A stretch of DNA of 10,783 bases from Chitinophagaceae bacterium (GTDB taxonomy: Bacteria; Bacteroidota; Bacteroidia; Chitinophagales; Chitinophagaceae), in NCBI GenBank assembly GCA_947489175.1, contig CANLED010000048.1, forward strand, positions 1 to 10,783, read 5' to 3'. The number at the start of each line of letters is the position of its first letter. Within the stretch, counting starts at the first letter, position 1. Positions 1 to 8,262 of this stretch are shown here, piece after piece. Under the pieces are notes generated by a model. That model made no database searches and was not told where the DNA came from. It saw only the letters and a program-made list of their open reading frames with translations. The translations under genes were made by a program, and so were the position numbers.

Positions 1-940
1 TTTTTACGCTGATGTCTTTTGATGGCATACCCCTTAATCCTGGAATTTTGATAAAGGCGTTATTTTGTGCTTCATCGGCCAAGGCGCTGCCAAACTGTAT
101 TTTCATTTGTTCAGCTTGTGTTCTCATCACACCCAAGCCCAACTTGATATCTGTTGTGATATTTTCTCCACCAAAAGGAATTACAGCTGTATGTTTAAGA
201 ATTCCTTCATAAAATACGGCAAGGTCTGTGGTTCCGCCACCGATGTCTAAAATAGCAATTCCTGCTTCTACATCTTCTTCGCTCATAACCGCAGCAGAAG
301 ATGCGAGTGGTTGCAATACAAGGTCTTTTACCTTTAGTCCGGTTTTTTCTACACTTCTATTGATGTTTCTGATTGCATTTCTATCTCCAGTGATAATGTG
401 AAAATTAGCCCCAATTTTAACGCCTGTATATCCTATAGGATCAGCGATATTTTGAAAATTATCAACAGTAAATTCTTGTGGAATAACGTCTATTATTTGA
501 TCACCTGCTGGAATATATGTTTTGTATTGATCTGCTACCAATTGATCTATTTCTGATTGTTTGATTTCATCATCCGTAGATCGCCTTACGATATCACCGC
601 GTGTTTGAAGGCTCTTGATATGATGGCCTGCAATACCAACATATACTTCATTGATTTCCAATGCAGGATTTGATTGATAACAATTCTTGAGGGCTGTTTC
701 GATAGCACGGATTGTTTGATCGATGTTTAAAACCATGCCATGTTGAACGCCACTGCTGTTAGCCAATCCGAACCCCAGTATTTCAAGTTTTCCAAATTCA
801 TTTTTCCTACCTGCTATAGCGGCGATCTTTGTGGTTCCAATATCAAGGCCTACAATAATTGGCTGCTCATTACTCATAACGTTATCTTTATTTGGTTTAA
901 CATCAAATGTTGGTAAAATTTTATGGTTGGTATTTTCCAT
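1..940 (-). CDS. ftsA: Cell division protein FtsA (N-terminal part, cut by window edge)
   Basis: FtsA is an actin-like ATPase that sits on the inner face of the cytoplasmic membrane, anchors FtsZ filaments and recruits later division proteins. About 313 residues are present; the reading frame is open to base 1, so the 3' end is missing. The actin-type phosphate-1 motif GLDIGTTK is at residues 31-38 and the phosphate-2 motif LDIGGGTTDLA at 231-241, which is the spacing expected for FtsA. The segment between them should include the FtsA-specific 1C subdomain (about 104-185). The rest of domain 2 and the C-terminal membrane-binding helix lie outside the window. I chose the ATG at 940 because it begins 2 bases after the ftsQ stop. 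It gives a polar leader of about 21 residues before a second in-frame ATG at 877 (MSNEQPIIVG), which is a credible alternative start. Neither start has an obvious Shine-Dalgarno sequence. It is the last gene visible in the operon; ftsZ usually follows in this cluster but cannot be seen here. Confidence 0.95.
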   Translation of the reverse strand, partial: MENTNHKILPTFDVKPNKDNVMSNEQPIIVGLDIGTTKIAAIAGRKNEFGKLEILGFGLANSSGVQHGMVLNIDQTIRAIETALKNCYQSNPALEINEVYVGIAGHHIKSLQTRGDIVRRSTDDEIKQSEIDQLVADQYKTYIPAGDQIIDVIPQEFTVDNFQNIADPIGYTGVKIGANFHIITGDRNAIRNINRSVEKTGLKVKDLVLQPLASSAAVMSEEDVEAGIAILDIGGGTTDLAVFYEGILKHTAVIPFGGENITTDIKLGLGVMRTQAEQMKIQFGSALADEAQNNAFIKIPGLRGMPSKDISVK

Positions 941-942
941 GT

Positions 943-1920
943 CTATTTGTTTTTATTTTTTTGTGCGGGCATCAATGCCTTTGGTTTAGTATCCGTTAAA
1001 GATTTATTGGAGTTTTTATTTTTTTCTTTTTTAACAGGAACCTCTTTAACAGGTGGTGATTTAACCATAATTTCTGAATCTAATTTAATTTTTTCATTTC
1101 CTACAACACCTAGACTGTCTAATGCATATCTCACTGAATTGTTTCTGACACCTATAATTTGATTCTTAAACTGAAGATCAATTTTGCTGTATTTGTTCCA
1201 AGCATTTTCGGTATTGATGTATTGATAAAAAGTTTTCAACTTAGTGAAAATACTACTCCAATCACTTCTGTCGCCTAACATGACAACATGATTTCCAACT
1301 TGAGGTGTTACCTCGAAACTATTGTCGACATTGATATTCACCGCTTCTATCTGCGCCATCCAAAAAGGATCTGATAAGATAAAAGAAGACAATGATGCCA
1401 CTCGAGCCAAAACTATTGAGTCGTTTTTAGATACAGTCGTAGTATTAAAATAAAAATTTGTAAACACGGGCAATGATATAATGTCATTGCTTTTTAAGGG
1501 AAGAATAAAAAATTCTTCATCCATAAAATATGAGTTCCCTGCTGGTGTAAATACCCGCGCAATTGGTTGACGTTGCTCAACATCTATATGCATTTTTTGC
1601 TTTTGATCAAAATATAGATCTGCAGAAAGTATCCAAGGATTTTTTTCCAATTGCTTTTCTAGTTTGTATAAATCAAAGTCGGCTGCAATTTGATTTTTTG
1701 GAAATTTATTTTTCTCTCCAGGCCACAATGCAGCAAAAATTTCCTGTTCACTAACCATGCGATAATCTTTCTTGTCAATAAAAGTAATAAGTACTTCTTT
1801 ACAGGTTGTAGCTCTCTCTTTTTTGATTGCACTTACCAAAAGGGTTACAATACCAGTGCCAATCATCAACCAGACAACTGTTCCGAGAATGTTCAATATT
1901 TTTCTTTTATCGATCCTCAT
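943..1920 (-). CDS. ftsQ: Cell division protein FtsQ (POTRA domain)
   Basis: FtsQ is a bitopic membrane protein of the divisome whose periplasmic part binds FtsB/FtsL and connects the cytoplasmic ring to the septal synthase. The 325-residue product has a short basic cytoplasmic start (MRIDKRK), one hydrophobic segment at about 9-31, and a region at about 42-120 that reads as a POTRA domain. The stretch with NPWILSADLYFD (94-105) followed by QRQPIARVF (116-124) is typical of FtsQ. A beta-rich FtsQ domain follows to about residue 270. The last 54 residues (272-325) are a low-complexity tail with 14 lysines plus Pro and Asn, absent from E. coli FtsQ (276 residues). The start ATG overlaps the murC TGA by 4 bases (ATGA), and ftsA starts 2 bases after the TAG stop. 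FtsQ is poorly conserved, so the call rests on domain layout plus position between murC and ftsA; no plausible alternative fits that slot. Confidence 0.9.
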   Translation of the reverse strand: MRIDKRKILNILGTVVWLMIGTGIVTLLVSAIKKERATTCKEVLITFIDKKDYRMVSEQEIFAALWPGEKNKFPKNQIAADFDLYKLEKQLEKNPWILSADLYFDQKQKMHIDVEQRQPIARVFTPAGNSYFMDEEFFILPLKSNDIISLPVFTNFYFNTTTVSKNDSIVLARVASLSSFILSDPFWMAQIEAVNINVDNSFEVTPQVGNHVVMLGDRSDWSSIFTKLKTFYQYINTENAWNKYSKIDLQFKNQIIGVRNNSVRYALDSLGVVGNEKIKLDSEIMVKSPPVKEVPVKKEKNKNSNKSLTDTKPKALMPAQKNKNK

Positions 1921-3284
1921 GCTAAAGTCATTTTTTCTTTTATTACTTGAACCAACTTATCTATGTCTCCTGCACCTGCCGTTACTAGAAGTCTTGGCTT
2001 AGATTCAATCAATTGATTTATCACATCTTCTTTATGGATGAGTTGAACATTTTTTGTCATAAGCTTGGCAATCACCTCGCTAGAAATCCCCTCAATCGGC
2101 AATTCACGAGCAGGATAAATTGGCAACAACAAAATTTCATCAGCCAAATCAAGACTTTCTGCAAACGCGAGAGAGAAGTCGCGGGTTCTTGAAAACAAAT
2201 GTGGTTGAAATACAATGGTTATTGGTTGATCAGGATACAAGGCTCTAACACCAGTAATCAGGGCCCTTAGCTCTTCAGGATGATGGGCATAATCATCAAT
2301 ATAAACATGGCTGTCTGACTTCACTATAAATTCAAAACGTCTTTTTACGCCTTGAAAAGCATCTAATGCCAATTTTATTTTTTCATTGTCAATTTCCAAG
2401 TATTTGGCAATGGCTATTGCCACAAGGCTGTTCTCAACATTGTGCATGCCTCCCATGTTCAACCTCAGGCCATTTAAAGTCCATCCGCTTCCTTGAACAT
2501 CAAAGCAATAAGAGCCGTTAACAATTTCCAAATCGGTGCAAGAAACAGTAGCTTCTTGATTTTGCAATTGATAGGTAATGTGGTGCGTAGCATTTAAATC
2601 GTTTTCACGCTTGAGTCCCTTTTTAGTAATCAACAAACCACCATCCTTTAAATTTCCAGCGAATTCAATAAACGATTTCTCCATTTCCGCTGCAGTGCCA
2701 TAGATATCCAAATGATCTGCATCCATAGATGAAATGGCGATAACATTGGGATGCAACTTGAGAAAGCTCCGATCGTATTCATCAGCTTCAATTACACAAA
2801 CCGGACGAGCATTGCTCCAGAAATTGGTGTCATAATTAGTGGCGATACCTCCCAGAAATGCGTTGCAACCATAACCTGTATGCCTTAAGATGTGCGCCAC
2901 CATGGTACTGATGGTTGTTTTGCCATGCGTACCGGCAATGCAAATATTAAACGTATCACGAGAAACAAGTTGCAATAAATCGCTTCTCTTTATGAGGTTC
3001 AGTCCACTTTCCTTGCAGTGTATGTATAATTTATTGTCAACAGGAATGGCTGGTGTATAAACAACAACATCAAATGCTGATGGGAACATGGATACGTCAT
3101 CGGTAAAAGTAACAGCCATGCCTTCTTGAACCAATGTTGAGGTAAGGGCGGTTGGACTTTTATCATACCCAGAAACTTCTACGCCACGGGCATGGAAGAA
3201 GCGAGCAAGTGCACTCATGCCAATGCCTCCAATGCCAATGAAATAGGCCTTCTTGATATCTTCTATGTTCAGTATCCTACCCAT
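1917..3284 (-). CDS. murC: UDP-N-acetylmuramate--L-alanine ligase MurC
   Basis: Cytoplasmic ATP-dependent ligase that joins L-alanine to UDP-MurNAc, the first step of stem peptide synthesis. With the ATG at 3284 the protein has 455 residues, normal for the family. Visible motifs are the N-terminal Rossmann-like GIGGIGMS (17-24), the P-loop GTHGKTT (118-124), EADEYDRSF (166-174), DADHLDIYG (188-196), and DDYAHHPEE (330-338) in the C-terminal Mur ligase domain. The histidine in GTHGKTT distinguishes MurC from MurD and MurE. The frame is also open upstream to a TTG at 3296, which would add four residues (MNIK). I prefer the ATG because it is a stronger start and already leaves a normal 16-residue lead into the nucleotide-binding loop. 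It overlaps the murG TAG by 8 bases, and its own TGA overlaps the ftsQ ATG by 4, which suggests translational coupling on both sides. No ddl or murB gene follows, unlike the arrangement in many proteobacteria and other bacteria. Confidence 0.97.
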   Translation of the reverse strand: MGRILNIEDIKKAYFIGIGGIGMSALARFFHARGVEVSGYDKSPTALTSTLVQEGMAVTFTDDVSMFPSAFDVVVYTPAIPVDNKLYIHCKESGLNLIKRSDLLQLVSRDTFNICIAGTHGKTTISTMVAHILRHTGYGCNAFLGGIATNYDTNFWSNARPVCVIEADEYDRSFLKLHPNVIAISSMDADHLDIYGTAAEMEKSFIEFAGNLKDGGLLITKKGLKRENDLNATHHITYQLQNQEATVSCTDLEIVNGSYCFDVQGSGWTLNGLRLNMGGMHNVENSLVAIAIAKYLEIDNEKIKLALDAFQGVKRRFEFIVKSDSHVYIDDYAHHPEELRALITGVRALYPDQPITIVFQPHLFSRTRDFSLAFAESLDLADEILLLPIYPARELPIEGISSEVIAKLMTKNVQLIHKEDVINQLIESKPRLLVTAGAGDIDKLVQVIKEKMTLA

Positions 3285-4383
3285 TTTTATGTTCAATTGT
3301 TTCGATTATTTTTTTTGCAATAAGCATATCGGCATCAGGCACAAACAATTTACCAGCAGCTTCACCAAAAGCATTTAGTTTGTTGGAATCAGCAATTAGG
3401 TTGATAATTTCATCCGTCAATTTGGTATCTGCATTTGCATCAGAAACCATCAATGCAGCACCATTATTTACAAGCACAGAAGCATTTACTGTTTGGTGAT
3501 TTTCTGCAGCATGCGGGTATGGAACCAAAACAGAAGGCTTTTTCATGGCGCAAATTTCAGCAAGAGCAATGGCCCCAGCTCTTGATACAACAAGGTCTGC
3601 AGCGGTATAGGCATAATTCATTTTAGCAATGAATTCGGAAACACATAATTCTTTTCTCCCCTTAACTTCTGCTGCAACTATGCTTAAATTCCCTTTTCCC
3701 GTTTGCCAAATAACTTGTAAACCTGCTGAGAGAAGTTTTTGAATGTTGTTAGCAATGGCTGAATTGATACTTCTGGCCCCCAAACTTCCACCAACAACCA
3801 AAACGGTAGGTTTGCCTATTTTCATACCAAAGAATTCCATGGCTTCTTCTTTCAAAACAGTAGAATGGGCAATTTCGGAACGAACAGGATTTCCTGAAAT
3901 AAACAATTTATTGACTGGGAAAAATTTGTGCATGTTATCTGTGGCAACCATTATCAAATCTGCTTTTTTAGCAAGCATGATATTGGATTTTCCAGCAAAA
4001 GAATTTGACTCATGAATGAATGTTGAAACACCTTTGCTTTGTGCATATTTTAGTACTGGAAAACTTGAGTATCCGCCTACACCAAAAACAGCATCGGGCC
4101 TATATTCTTTGAAAATCTTTTTTACTGCAATGAAACTGCTGATCAATTTGAATGGAAGACTCCAATTAACCCATAGCTTGCTCCTGTTGAAACCCGCTAT
4201 ATCAAGACCTTTGATTTCAAAGCCAGCTTCTGGAATTTTTTCCATCTCCATTTTTCCCTTAGCGCCAACAAAAAGGATTTTAATGGAAGGGTTGATTTTA
4301 CGCAAAGCATTGGCAACAGATATTGCTGGGAAGATATGTCCCCCAGTGCCCCCACCTGCTATTATAATGCTGTTTAATTTCAT
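3277..4383 (-). CDS. murG: UDP-GlcNAc:lipid I N-acetylglucosaminyltransferase MurG
   Basis: MurG is a GT28-family, GT-B fold glycosyltransferase on the inner face of the cytoplasmic membrane. It transfers GlcNAc from UDP-GlcNAc to lipid I to make lipid II. The 368-residue product (E. coli MurG is 355) shows the N-terminal glycine-rich loop GGGTGGHIFPA (10-20), the second-domain loop GGSLGARSIN (198-207), and the UDP-GlcNAc-binding segment SRAGAIALAE (267-276) followed by PYPHAAENHQ. These three motifs together are diagnostic. There is no signal peptide or transmembrane helix, as expected for a peripheral protein. The start ATG overlaps the ftsW TGA (ATGA, 4380-4383), and the last 8 bases overlap the murC start, so it lies inside a coupled ftsW-murG-murC-ftsQ block. 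Confidence 0.97.
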   Translation of the reverse strand: MKLNSIIIAGGGTGGHIFPAISVANALRKINPSIKILFVGAKGKMEMEKIPEAGFEIKGLDIAGFNRSKLWVNWSLPFKLISSFIAVKKIFKEYRPDAVFGVGGYSSFPVLKYAQSKGVSTFIHESNSFAGKSNIMLAKKADLIMVATDNMHKFFPVNKLFISGNPVRSEIAHSTVLKEEAMEFFGMKIGKPTVLVVGGSLGARSINSAIANNIQKLLSAGLQVIWQTGKGNLSIVAAEVKGRKELCVSEFIAKMNYAYTAADLVVSRAGAIALAEICAMKKPSVLVPYPHAAENHQTVNASVLVNNGAALMVSDANADTKLTDEIINLIADSNKLNAFGEAAGKLFVPDADMLIAKKIIETIEHKNG

Positions 4384-5627
4384 GAATTTACAACTTCATT
4401 AGGTTTAAGATTGGCTGCTTCACCTTCAATAGATTCTACATTCCTAGCAACGCTTAAAATAATTCCGATTGAAACGCAGGTAAAAAAGAACGAGCTTCCT
4501 CCCATTGATATTAGTGGCAATGTAACACCTGTAACAGGCAGTAGATTGACATTAACAGCCATGTTTGTTAATGCTTGTATCACCAAGGTAAAACTCAAGG
4601 CGAGTGATAAAAAAGCACCAAAAGCGTAAGGACATTTTTTCATGATGCGAATACATCGAAATAAAAAGAACAAGTAAATAAACAAGACAGTACAACCACC
4701 CAATAGTCCATACTCCTCTATGATGATGGCATAAATAAAATCAGAATAAGGGTGAGGAAGGAAATTTCTTGCTTGACTATTTCCAGGTCCTAAGCCTGTC
4801 CAGCCGCCTTTTGCAATCGCTATCTTAGCTTGTTGAACTTGATAGGAAGATTCTGCTTTATCTGCATACATGAAACTTTGTATACGGTTAACCCATGTTT
4901 CAACCCTTCCTTTAGTTAGGAAGTTTGGAAGCGGCTCCGACTTACCTTCGACTTCGTTATAATATGACTTTGCAATTCCGATGAGAATGAGAACAGGAAT
5001 TGCGGCCATCAACAGAACCAGCCCTATATGCTTTAGGCTAACTCTTCCAATAAACAATAAAATTAAACTGGTTGCACCTGTTAGCAAGGCAGTTGAGAGA
5101 TTTTCTGGTGCAATCAAAATACATATTAATGCAACAGGCCAAATGAGTTGAAGAAATCCGTTTTTAAAGTCTTTAATGGTATCCTTGTGTTTACTCAATT
5201 TTCTGCTGAGGTACATAAACAAAGCGAGTTTCGCAAGATCAGAGGTCTGAAAAGTTAAGTTGATAATAGGGAGTTTGATCCATCTATTTGCATCATTTAT
5301 ATTGGTTCCAAAAAACAAAGTATATATTAACAATGGAACTGAAATGATGAAAAGAATTTTTGCAATATTTGAATACACTGAATATTTAATGATGTGTGCG
5401 CAATAAATGATCCCTGCACCAAACACTACAAATAGAATTTGTTTCAACAAATAAGATTCAGGACTCCTAGACAACTTATAAGCAAGAGTGCCCGTACTGC
5501 TGTACACAACCAATAAACTCATCATGGTAAGGATTACAACAATAGCCCAAATACTCCTATCGCCTTGAATGTGTCGGAGTATTGACCTTGGTGAAAATTC
5601 TTTTATATGTAATTTTTCGTCTTGCAT
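4380..5627 (-). CDS. ftsW: SEDS peptidoglycan glycosyltransferase FtsW
   Basis: FtsW is a polytopic SEDS-family membrane enzyme that polymerises lipid II at the septum together with a class B PBP. The 415-residue protein is strongly hydrophobic, with about ten predicted membrane segments starting near residue 28. Family motifs seen are NRWI in the segment NDANRWIKLP, GPGNSQARNFLPHPYSDFIY with the conserved Asp at 296 (equivalent to the essential loop Asp, D297, of E. coli FtsW), and the C-terminal signature PVTGVTLPLISMGGSS (364-379). Position between murD and murG and the partner PBP upstream favour FtsW over the elongation paralogue RodA. The signature has Met at 375, where SYGGSS or SFGGSS is common. 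It begins 9 bases after the murD stop, with an A-rich spacer (GAAAAAATA) and no clear Shine-Dalgarno. The polar ends (about 25 N-terminal and 20 C-terminal residues) should be cytoplasmic. Confidence 0.95.
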   Translation of the reverse strand: MQDEKLHIKEFSPRSILRHIQGDRSIWAIVVILTMMSLLVVYSSTGTLAYKLSRSPESYLLKQILFVVFGAGIIYCAHIIKYSVYSNIAKILFIISVPLLIYTLFFGTNINDANRWIKLPIINLTFQTSDLAKLALFMYLSRKLSKHKDTIKDFKNGFLQLIWPVALICILIAPENLSTALLTGATSLILLFIGRVSLKHIGLVLLMAAIPVLILIGIAKSYYNEVEGKSEPLPNFLTKGRVETWVNRIQSFMYADKAESSYQVQQAKIAIAKGGWTGLGPGNSQARNFLPHPYSDFIYAIIIEEYGLLGGCTVLFIYLFFLFRCIRIMKKCPYAFGAFLSLALSFTLVIQALTNMAVNVNLLPVTGVTLPLISMGGSSFFFTCVSIGIILSVARNVESIEGEAANLKPNEVVNS

Positions 5628-5636
5628 TATTTTTTC

Positions 5637-6974
5637 TTAAAGTGCGTTTACTGCTTCTTTAAATTGATTACCCCTGTCTTCATAATTTTTGAAAAGGTCG
5701 AAGCTGGCACAAGCCGGACTCAACAAAACAACATCACCCTTTTTCGAAAGCTTGTAGGCAGTATTTACAGCTTCTTCGGCACTGGTAACGTCAATTATTT
5801 CAGCAACAACATTTCCAAAGGCTTCGTGTATTTTTTCATTGTGGAGGCCCATGCAGATTATACGTTGAACCTTTTCTTCAACCAAACCCTTCAACAATTC
5901 ATAATCATTCCCTTTATCAACCCCACCGAGGATCAAAGTAACTGGCCTATCTATATTTTCTAATGCATACCAAGTGCTGTTTACATTTGTTGCTTTAGAA
6001 TCGTTGATAAAAAGTATGCCACGTACAGTAGCGACACTCTCTAAGCGGTGTTCAATTCCTTCAAAAGATGAAACGGAATCTCTAATTTTTTCTTTTCTAA
6101 TTCCCAACAGAGTAGTGGTTAGTGAAGCCGCCATTGTATTGTATTGATTATGCTTTCCTTTGAGAGCAAAATCATATATGCTCATTGAAAGTCCTTCTCC
6201 TCTTGATACATTCATGTAATTGTTTTTAATAAAAGCCCCGTCTGGTTGTTCGTTGTACATACTTATCGGTAATGGTTTAGAATGAAATGGGAATTGATTT
6301 AAATATTTTAGGGTTACGGGATCATCTGCATTGTATATAAAAAAATCTTGCTCGGTTTGGTTCTTCACAATGTTGAATTTGGATTTGATGTAATTCTCAA
6401 AATTGTGATCATACCTGTCGAGGTGATCTTCTGTTAAATTTGTAAGTATGGCAATATCAGGCCTGAATAAATAAATATCATCTAATTGAAAACTGCTTAT
6501 TTCAACAACATAATAAGGCTTTGGATCCAACGCAATTTGCTTGGTGATAGAAGTTCCAATGTTGCCTACCAGTGCACAATCTAGTCCACCATTCTTGCAA
6601 ATATGATATATCAATGCAGTAGTAGTTGTTTTTCCATTGCTACCAGTAATACCGATAATTTTACTGACGCCCTTGTGTCTATATGCCAGTTCCATTTCAC
6701 TGATGATAGGAATCTTATTTTCAATGATGAGTTTTACAACAGCATTTGAATGTGGAATACCAGGGCTTTTCATCACTTCATCTGCAGTCAATATTTTTTC
6801 GACAGAATGGGTTCCTTCTTCAAACAAAATTCCATTAGCGTGGAGTTCTTGTTTATATACATCTTTCAATGTACCTCCATCGGAAAGAAATACATCATAC
6901 CCTTGCTGCTTGCATAATAATGCAGCACCAACCCCGCTTTCGCCTCCACCTAGTATGACTATTTTCTTTTTCAC
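5637..6974 (-). CDS. murD: UDP-N-acetylmuramoyl-L-alanine--D-glutamate ligase MurD
   Basis: Cytoplasmic Mur ligase that adds D-glutamate to UDP-MurNAc-L-Ala, the second stem-peptide step. The protein has 445 residues, normal for MurD. It shows the N-terminal glycine-rich loop GGGESGVG (9-16), the ATP-binding P-loop GSNGKTTT (111-118), the segment LTEDHLDRYDHNFENYIKSK whose last Lys (199) aligns with the carbamylated lysine of E. coli MurD (K198), NDSKATN in the C-terminal domain, and SPACASFDLF near the end, the classic MurD signature. The start codon is GTG (6974-6972); it opens MKKKIVILGGG directly, and no in-frame ATG lies between the mraY stop and the glycine loop, so the GTG is well supported. 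The 16-base spacer after mraY is A-rich without a clear Shine-Dalgarno. MurD is flanked by membrane enzymes that act later in the same pathway. Confidence 0.97.
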   Translation of the reverse strand: MKKKIVILGGGESGVGAALLCKQQGYDVFLSDGGTLKDVYKQELHANGILFEEGTHSVEKILTADEVMKSPGIPHSNAVVKLIIENKIPIISEMELAYRHKGVSKIIGITGSNGKTTTTALIYHICKNGGLDCALVGNIGTSITKQIALDPKPYYVVEISSFQLDDIYLFRPDIAILTNLTEDHLDRYDHNFENYIKSKFNIVKNQTEQDFFIYNADDPVTLKYLNQFPFHSKPLPISMYNEQPDGAFIKNNYMNVSRGEGLSMSIYDFALKGKHNQYNTMAASLTTTLLGIRKEKIRDSVSSFEGIEHRLESVATVRGILFINDSKATNVNSTWYALENIDRPVTLILGGVDKGNDYELLKGLVEEKVQRIICMGLHNEKIHEAFGNVVAEIIDVTSAEEAVNTAYKLSKKGDVVLLSPACASFDLFKNYEDRGNQFKEAVNAL

Positions 6975-6990
6975 TTTTTGATGATGTGTT

Positions 6991-8262
6991 TTAGCGAATT
7001 TTTAATGATAAGATGGCAAATACAACAAACAACAGCGTAACAATCCAAAAACGCACAGCTATTTTGCTTTCATGAAAACCTTTCTTTTGATAATGATGAT
7101 GCAATGGGCTCATTAAAAAAATGCGGCGTCCTTCGCCATATTTTTTTCTCGTGTACTTAAAGTATCCAACCTGAAGCATCACACTTAAATTTTCAATTAA
7201 GAAAACAGCACAAAATATCGGGATCATCAACTCTTTTCTCACCATAATTGCCAGAGATGCTATGATTCCACCCAAAGCCAAACTACCTGTATCTCCCATG
7301 AAAACTTGTGCAGGAAATGTGTTGTACCAAAGAAAGCCAATACATGCGCCAATCATGGCAGCAATGAATATGGATACTTCCCCGAGGTTGGGGATATACA
7401 TGATATTGAGATAATCTGCTAATAATAAATTACCACTGGCGTAAGCGAATAGTGCAAGGCAAACGCCAATGATGGCAGAAACACCTGTAGCCAATCCATC
7501 TAAGCCATCTGTAATATTGGCTCCATTTGAAACTGCCGTAACGATGAAAATAATAACCAACATATAAAGAACCCAACCATAAGAACGAAGCGATGTTGGC
7601 AGCAATTTTGCATAATTAAATTCATGGTTTTTGATGAATGGAATGGTGGTAATTGGTTCGTTGGCTTTTACAAAATAACGGGTACTTCCCTGGTACTTTA
7701 TTTCACTGGCACCAGCTGGCTTAACTTTACCTTTATATTCACGCATCACCTTTACATTATCATTTAACAGCAATGTTGCACTGATGATGATGCCTAATCC
7801 AACTTGCCCTGCAACCTTGAACCAACCTGCAAGTCCATCTTTATCTCCTTTCTTATAAGTAACACCTTTTTCCTGTACAAGTCGCTTTGCCCTGAGCTTT
7901 AAATAATCATCAACAAACCCAACAAATCCTAACCAAACAGTACTCAATAAAAGCAATTTGATGTATACTTTTTCAAGGTCTGCAAATAAAATTGTAGGGA
8001 TTAATATTCCCAAAAGGATGATAAATCCACCCATCGTTGGAGTCCCTTTCTTTTGTTCTTCTCCAGCCAACCCTAATTCTCTTACGCTTTCACCCACTTG
8101 TTTTTTTAGCAAAAATTTTATAATGGTTTTGCCAAAAACCAGGGTTATAAGAAGAGACAATAAAATAGCCAATAGTGCCCTGAAAGTAATGAATTGAAAC
8201 AATCCAATACCGGGGAATTTAACCTCTGCACCCTGCAACCATTGAAACAAATGATAAAGCAT
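6991..8262 (-). CDS. mraY: Phospho-N-acetylmuramoyl-pentapeptide transferase MraY
   Basis: MraY is an integral membrane enzyme that transfers phospho-MurNAc-pentapeptide from UDP to undecaprenyl phosphate, giving lipid I. The 423-residue protein has about ten hydrophobic segments and all family signatures: the aspartate pair in FVDDYLK (D118, D119), NGANITDGLDGLATG (246-260) with D252 and D255, GDTGSLALGG (323-332), and PLHHHYQKKG (386-395) with the histidine triplet 388-390. It is about 60 residues longer than E. coli MraY (360). Most of the excess is a polar segment at about 167-229 between two membrane helices, on the side expected to be periplasmic. It follows murE by 10 bases, with no murF in between. 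The ATG at 8262 is preceded by an A/T-rich stretch (AAATTAACAC) rather than a Shine-Dalgarno. Confidence 0.97.
   Translation of the reverse strand: MLYHLFQWLQGAEVKFPGIGLFQFITFRALLAILLSLLITLVFGKTIIKFLLKKQVGESVRELGLAGEEQKKGTPTMGGFIILLGILIPTILFADLEKVYIKLLLLSTVWLGFVGFVDDYLKLRAKRLVQEKGVTYKKGDKDGLAGWFKVAGQVGLGIIISATLLLNDNVKVMREYKGKVKPAGASEIKYQGSTRYFVKANEPITTIPFIKNHEFNYAKLLPTSLRSYGWVLYMLVIIFIVTAVSNGANITDGLDGLATGVSAIIGVCLALFAYASGNLLLADYLNIMYIPNLGEVSIFIAAMIGACIGFLWYNTFPAQVFMGDTGSLALGGIIASLAIMVRKELMIPIFCAVFLIENLSVMLQVGYFKYTRKKYGEGRRIFLMSPLHHHYQKKGFHESKIAVRFWIVTLLFVVFAILSLKIR

Noticed and set aside
12..250. Two short overlapping plus-strand open frames near the left edge
   Set aside because: They lie opposite the FtsA phosphate-2 region, which is clearly coding on the minus strand.
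1799..1803. Cysteine 40 of FtsQ just after the hydrophobic segment, as a possible lipoprotein site
   Set aside because: The residues before it (ERATT) do not fit a lipobox, and the Cys lies well outside the hydrophobic segment, so a membrane anchor is the better reading.
4016..4402. Plus-strand open frame of 128 codons opposite the murG start region and the end of ftsW
   Set aside because: It lies antisense to well-supported murG and ftsW codons, matches no family I recognise, and its composition is what a reverse frame of these genes would give.
5622..5963. Plus-strand open frame of 113 codons opposite the murD 3' end
   Set aside because: Antisense to the conserved C-terminal MurD coding sequence; no homology recognised.
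6637..6981. Plus-strand open frame of 114 codons opposite the 5' part of murD
   Set aside because: Shadow of murD; antisense to its P-loop and glycine-loop codons, with no independent start signal or recognisable domain.
6975..6990. mraY-murD spacer as a possible promoter or terminator site
   Set aside because: At 16 bases it is the longest gap in the window and still too short to hold a promoter or hairpin terminator; no inverted repeat is visible.
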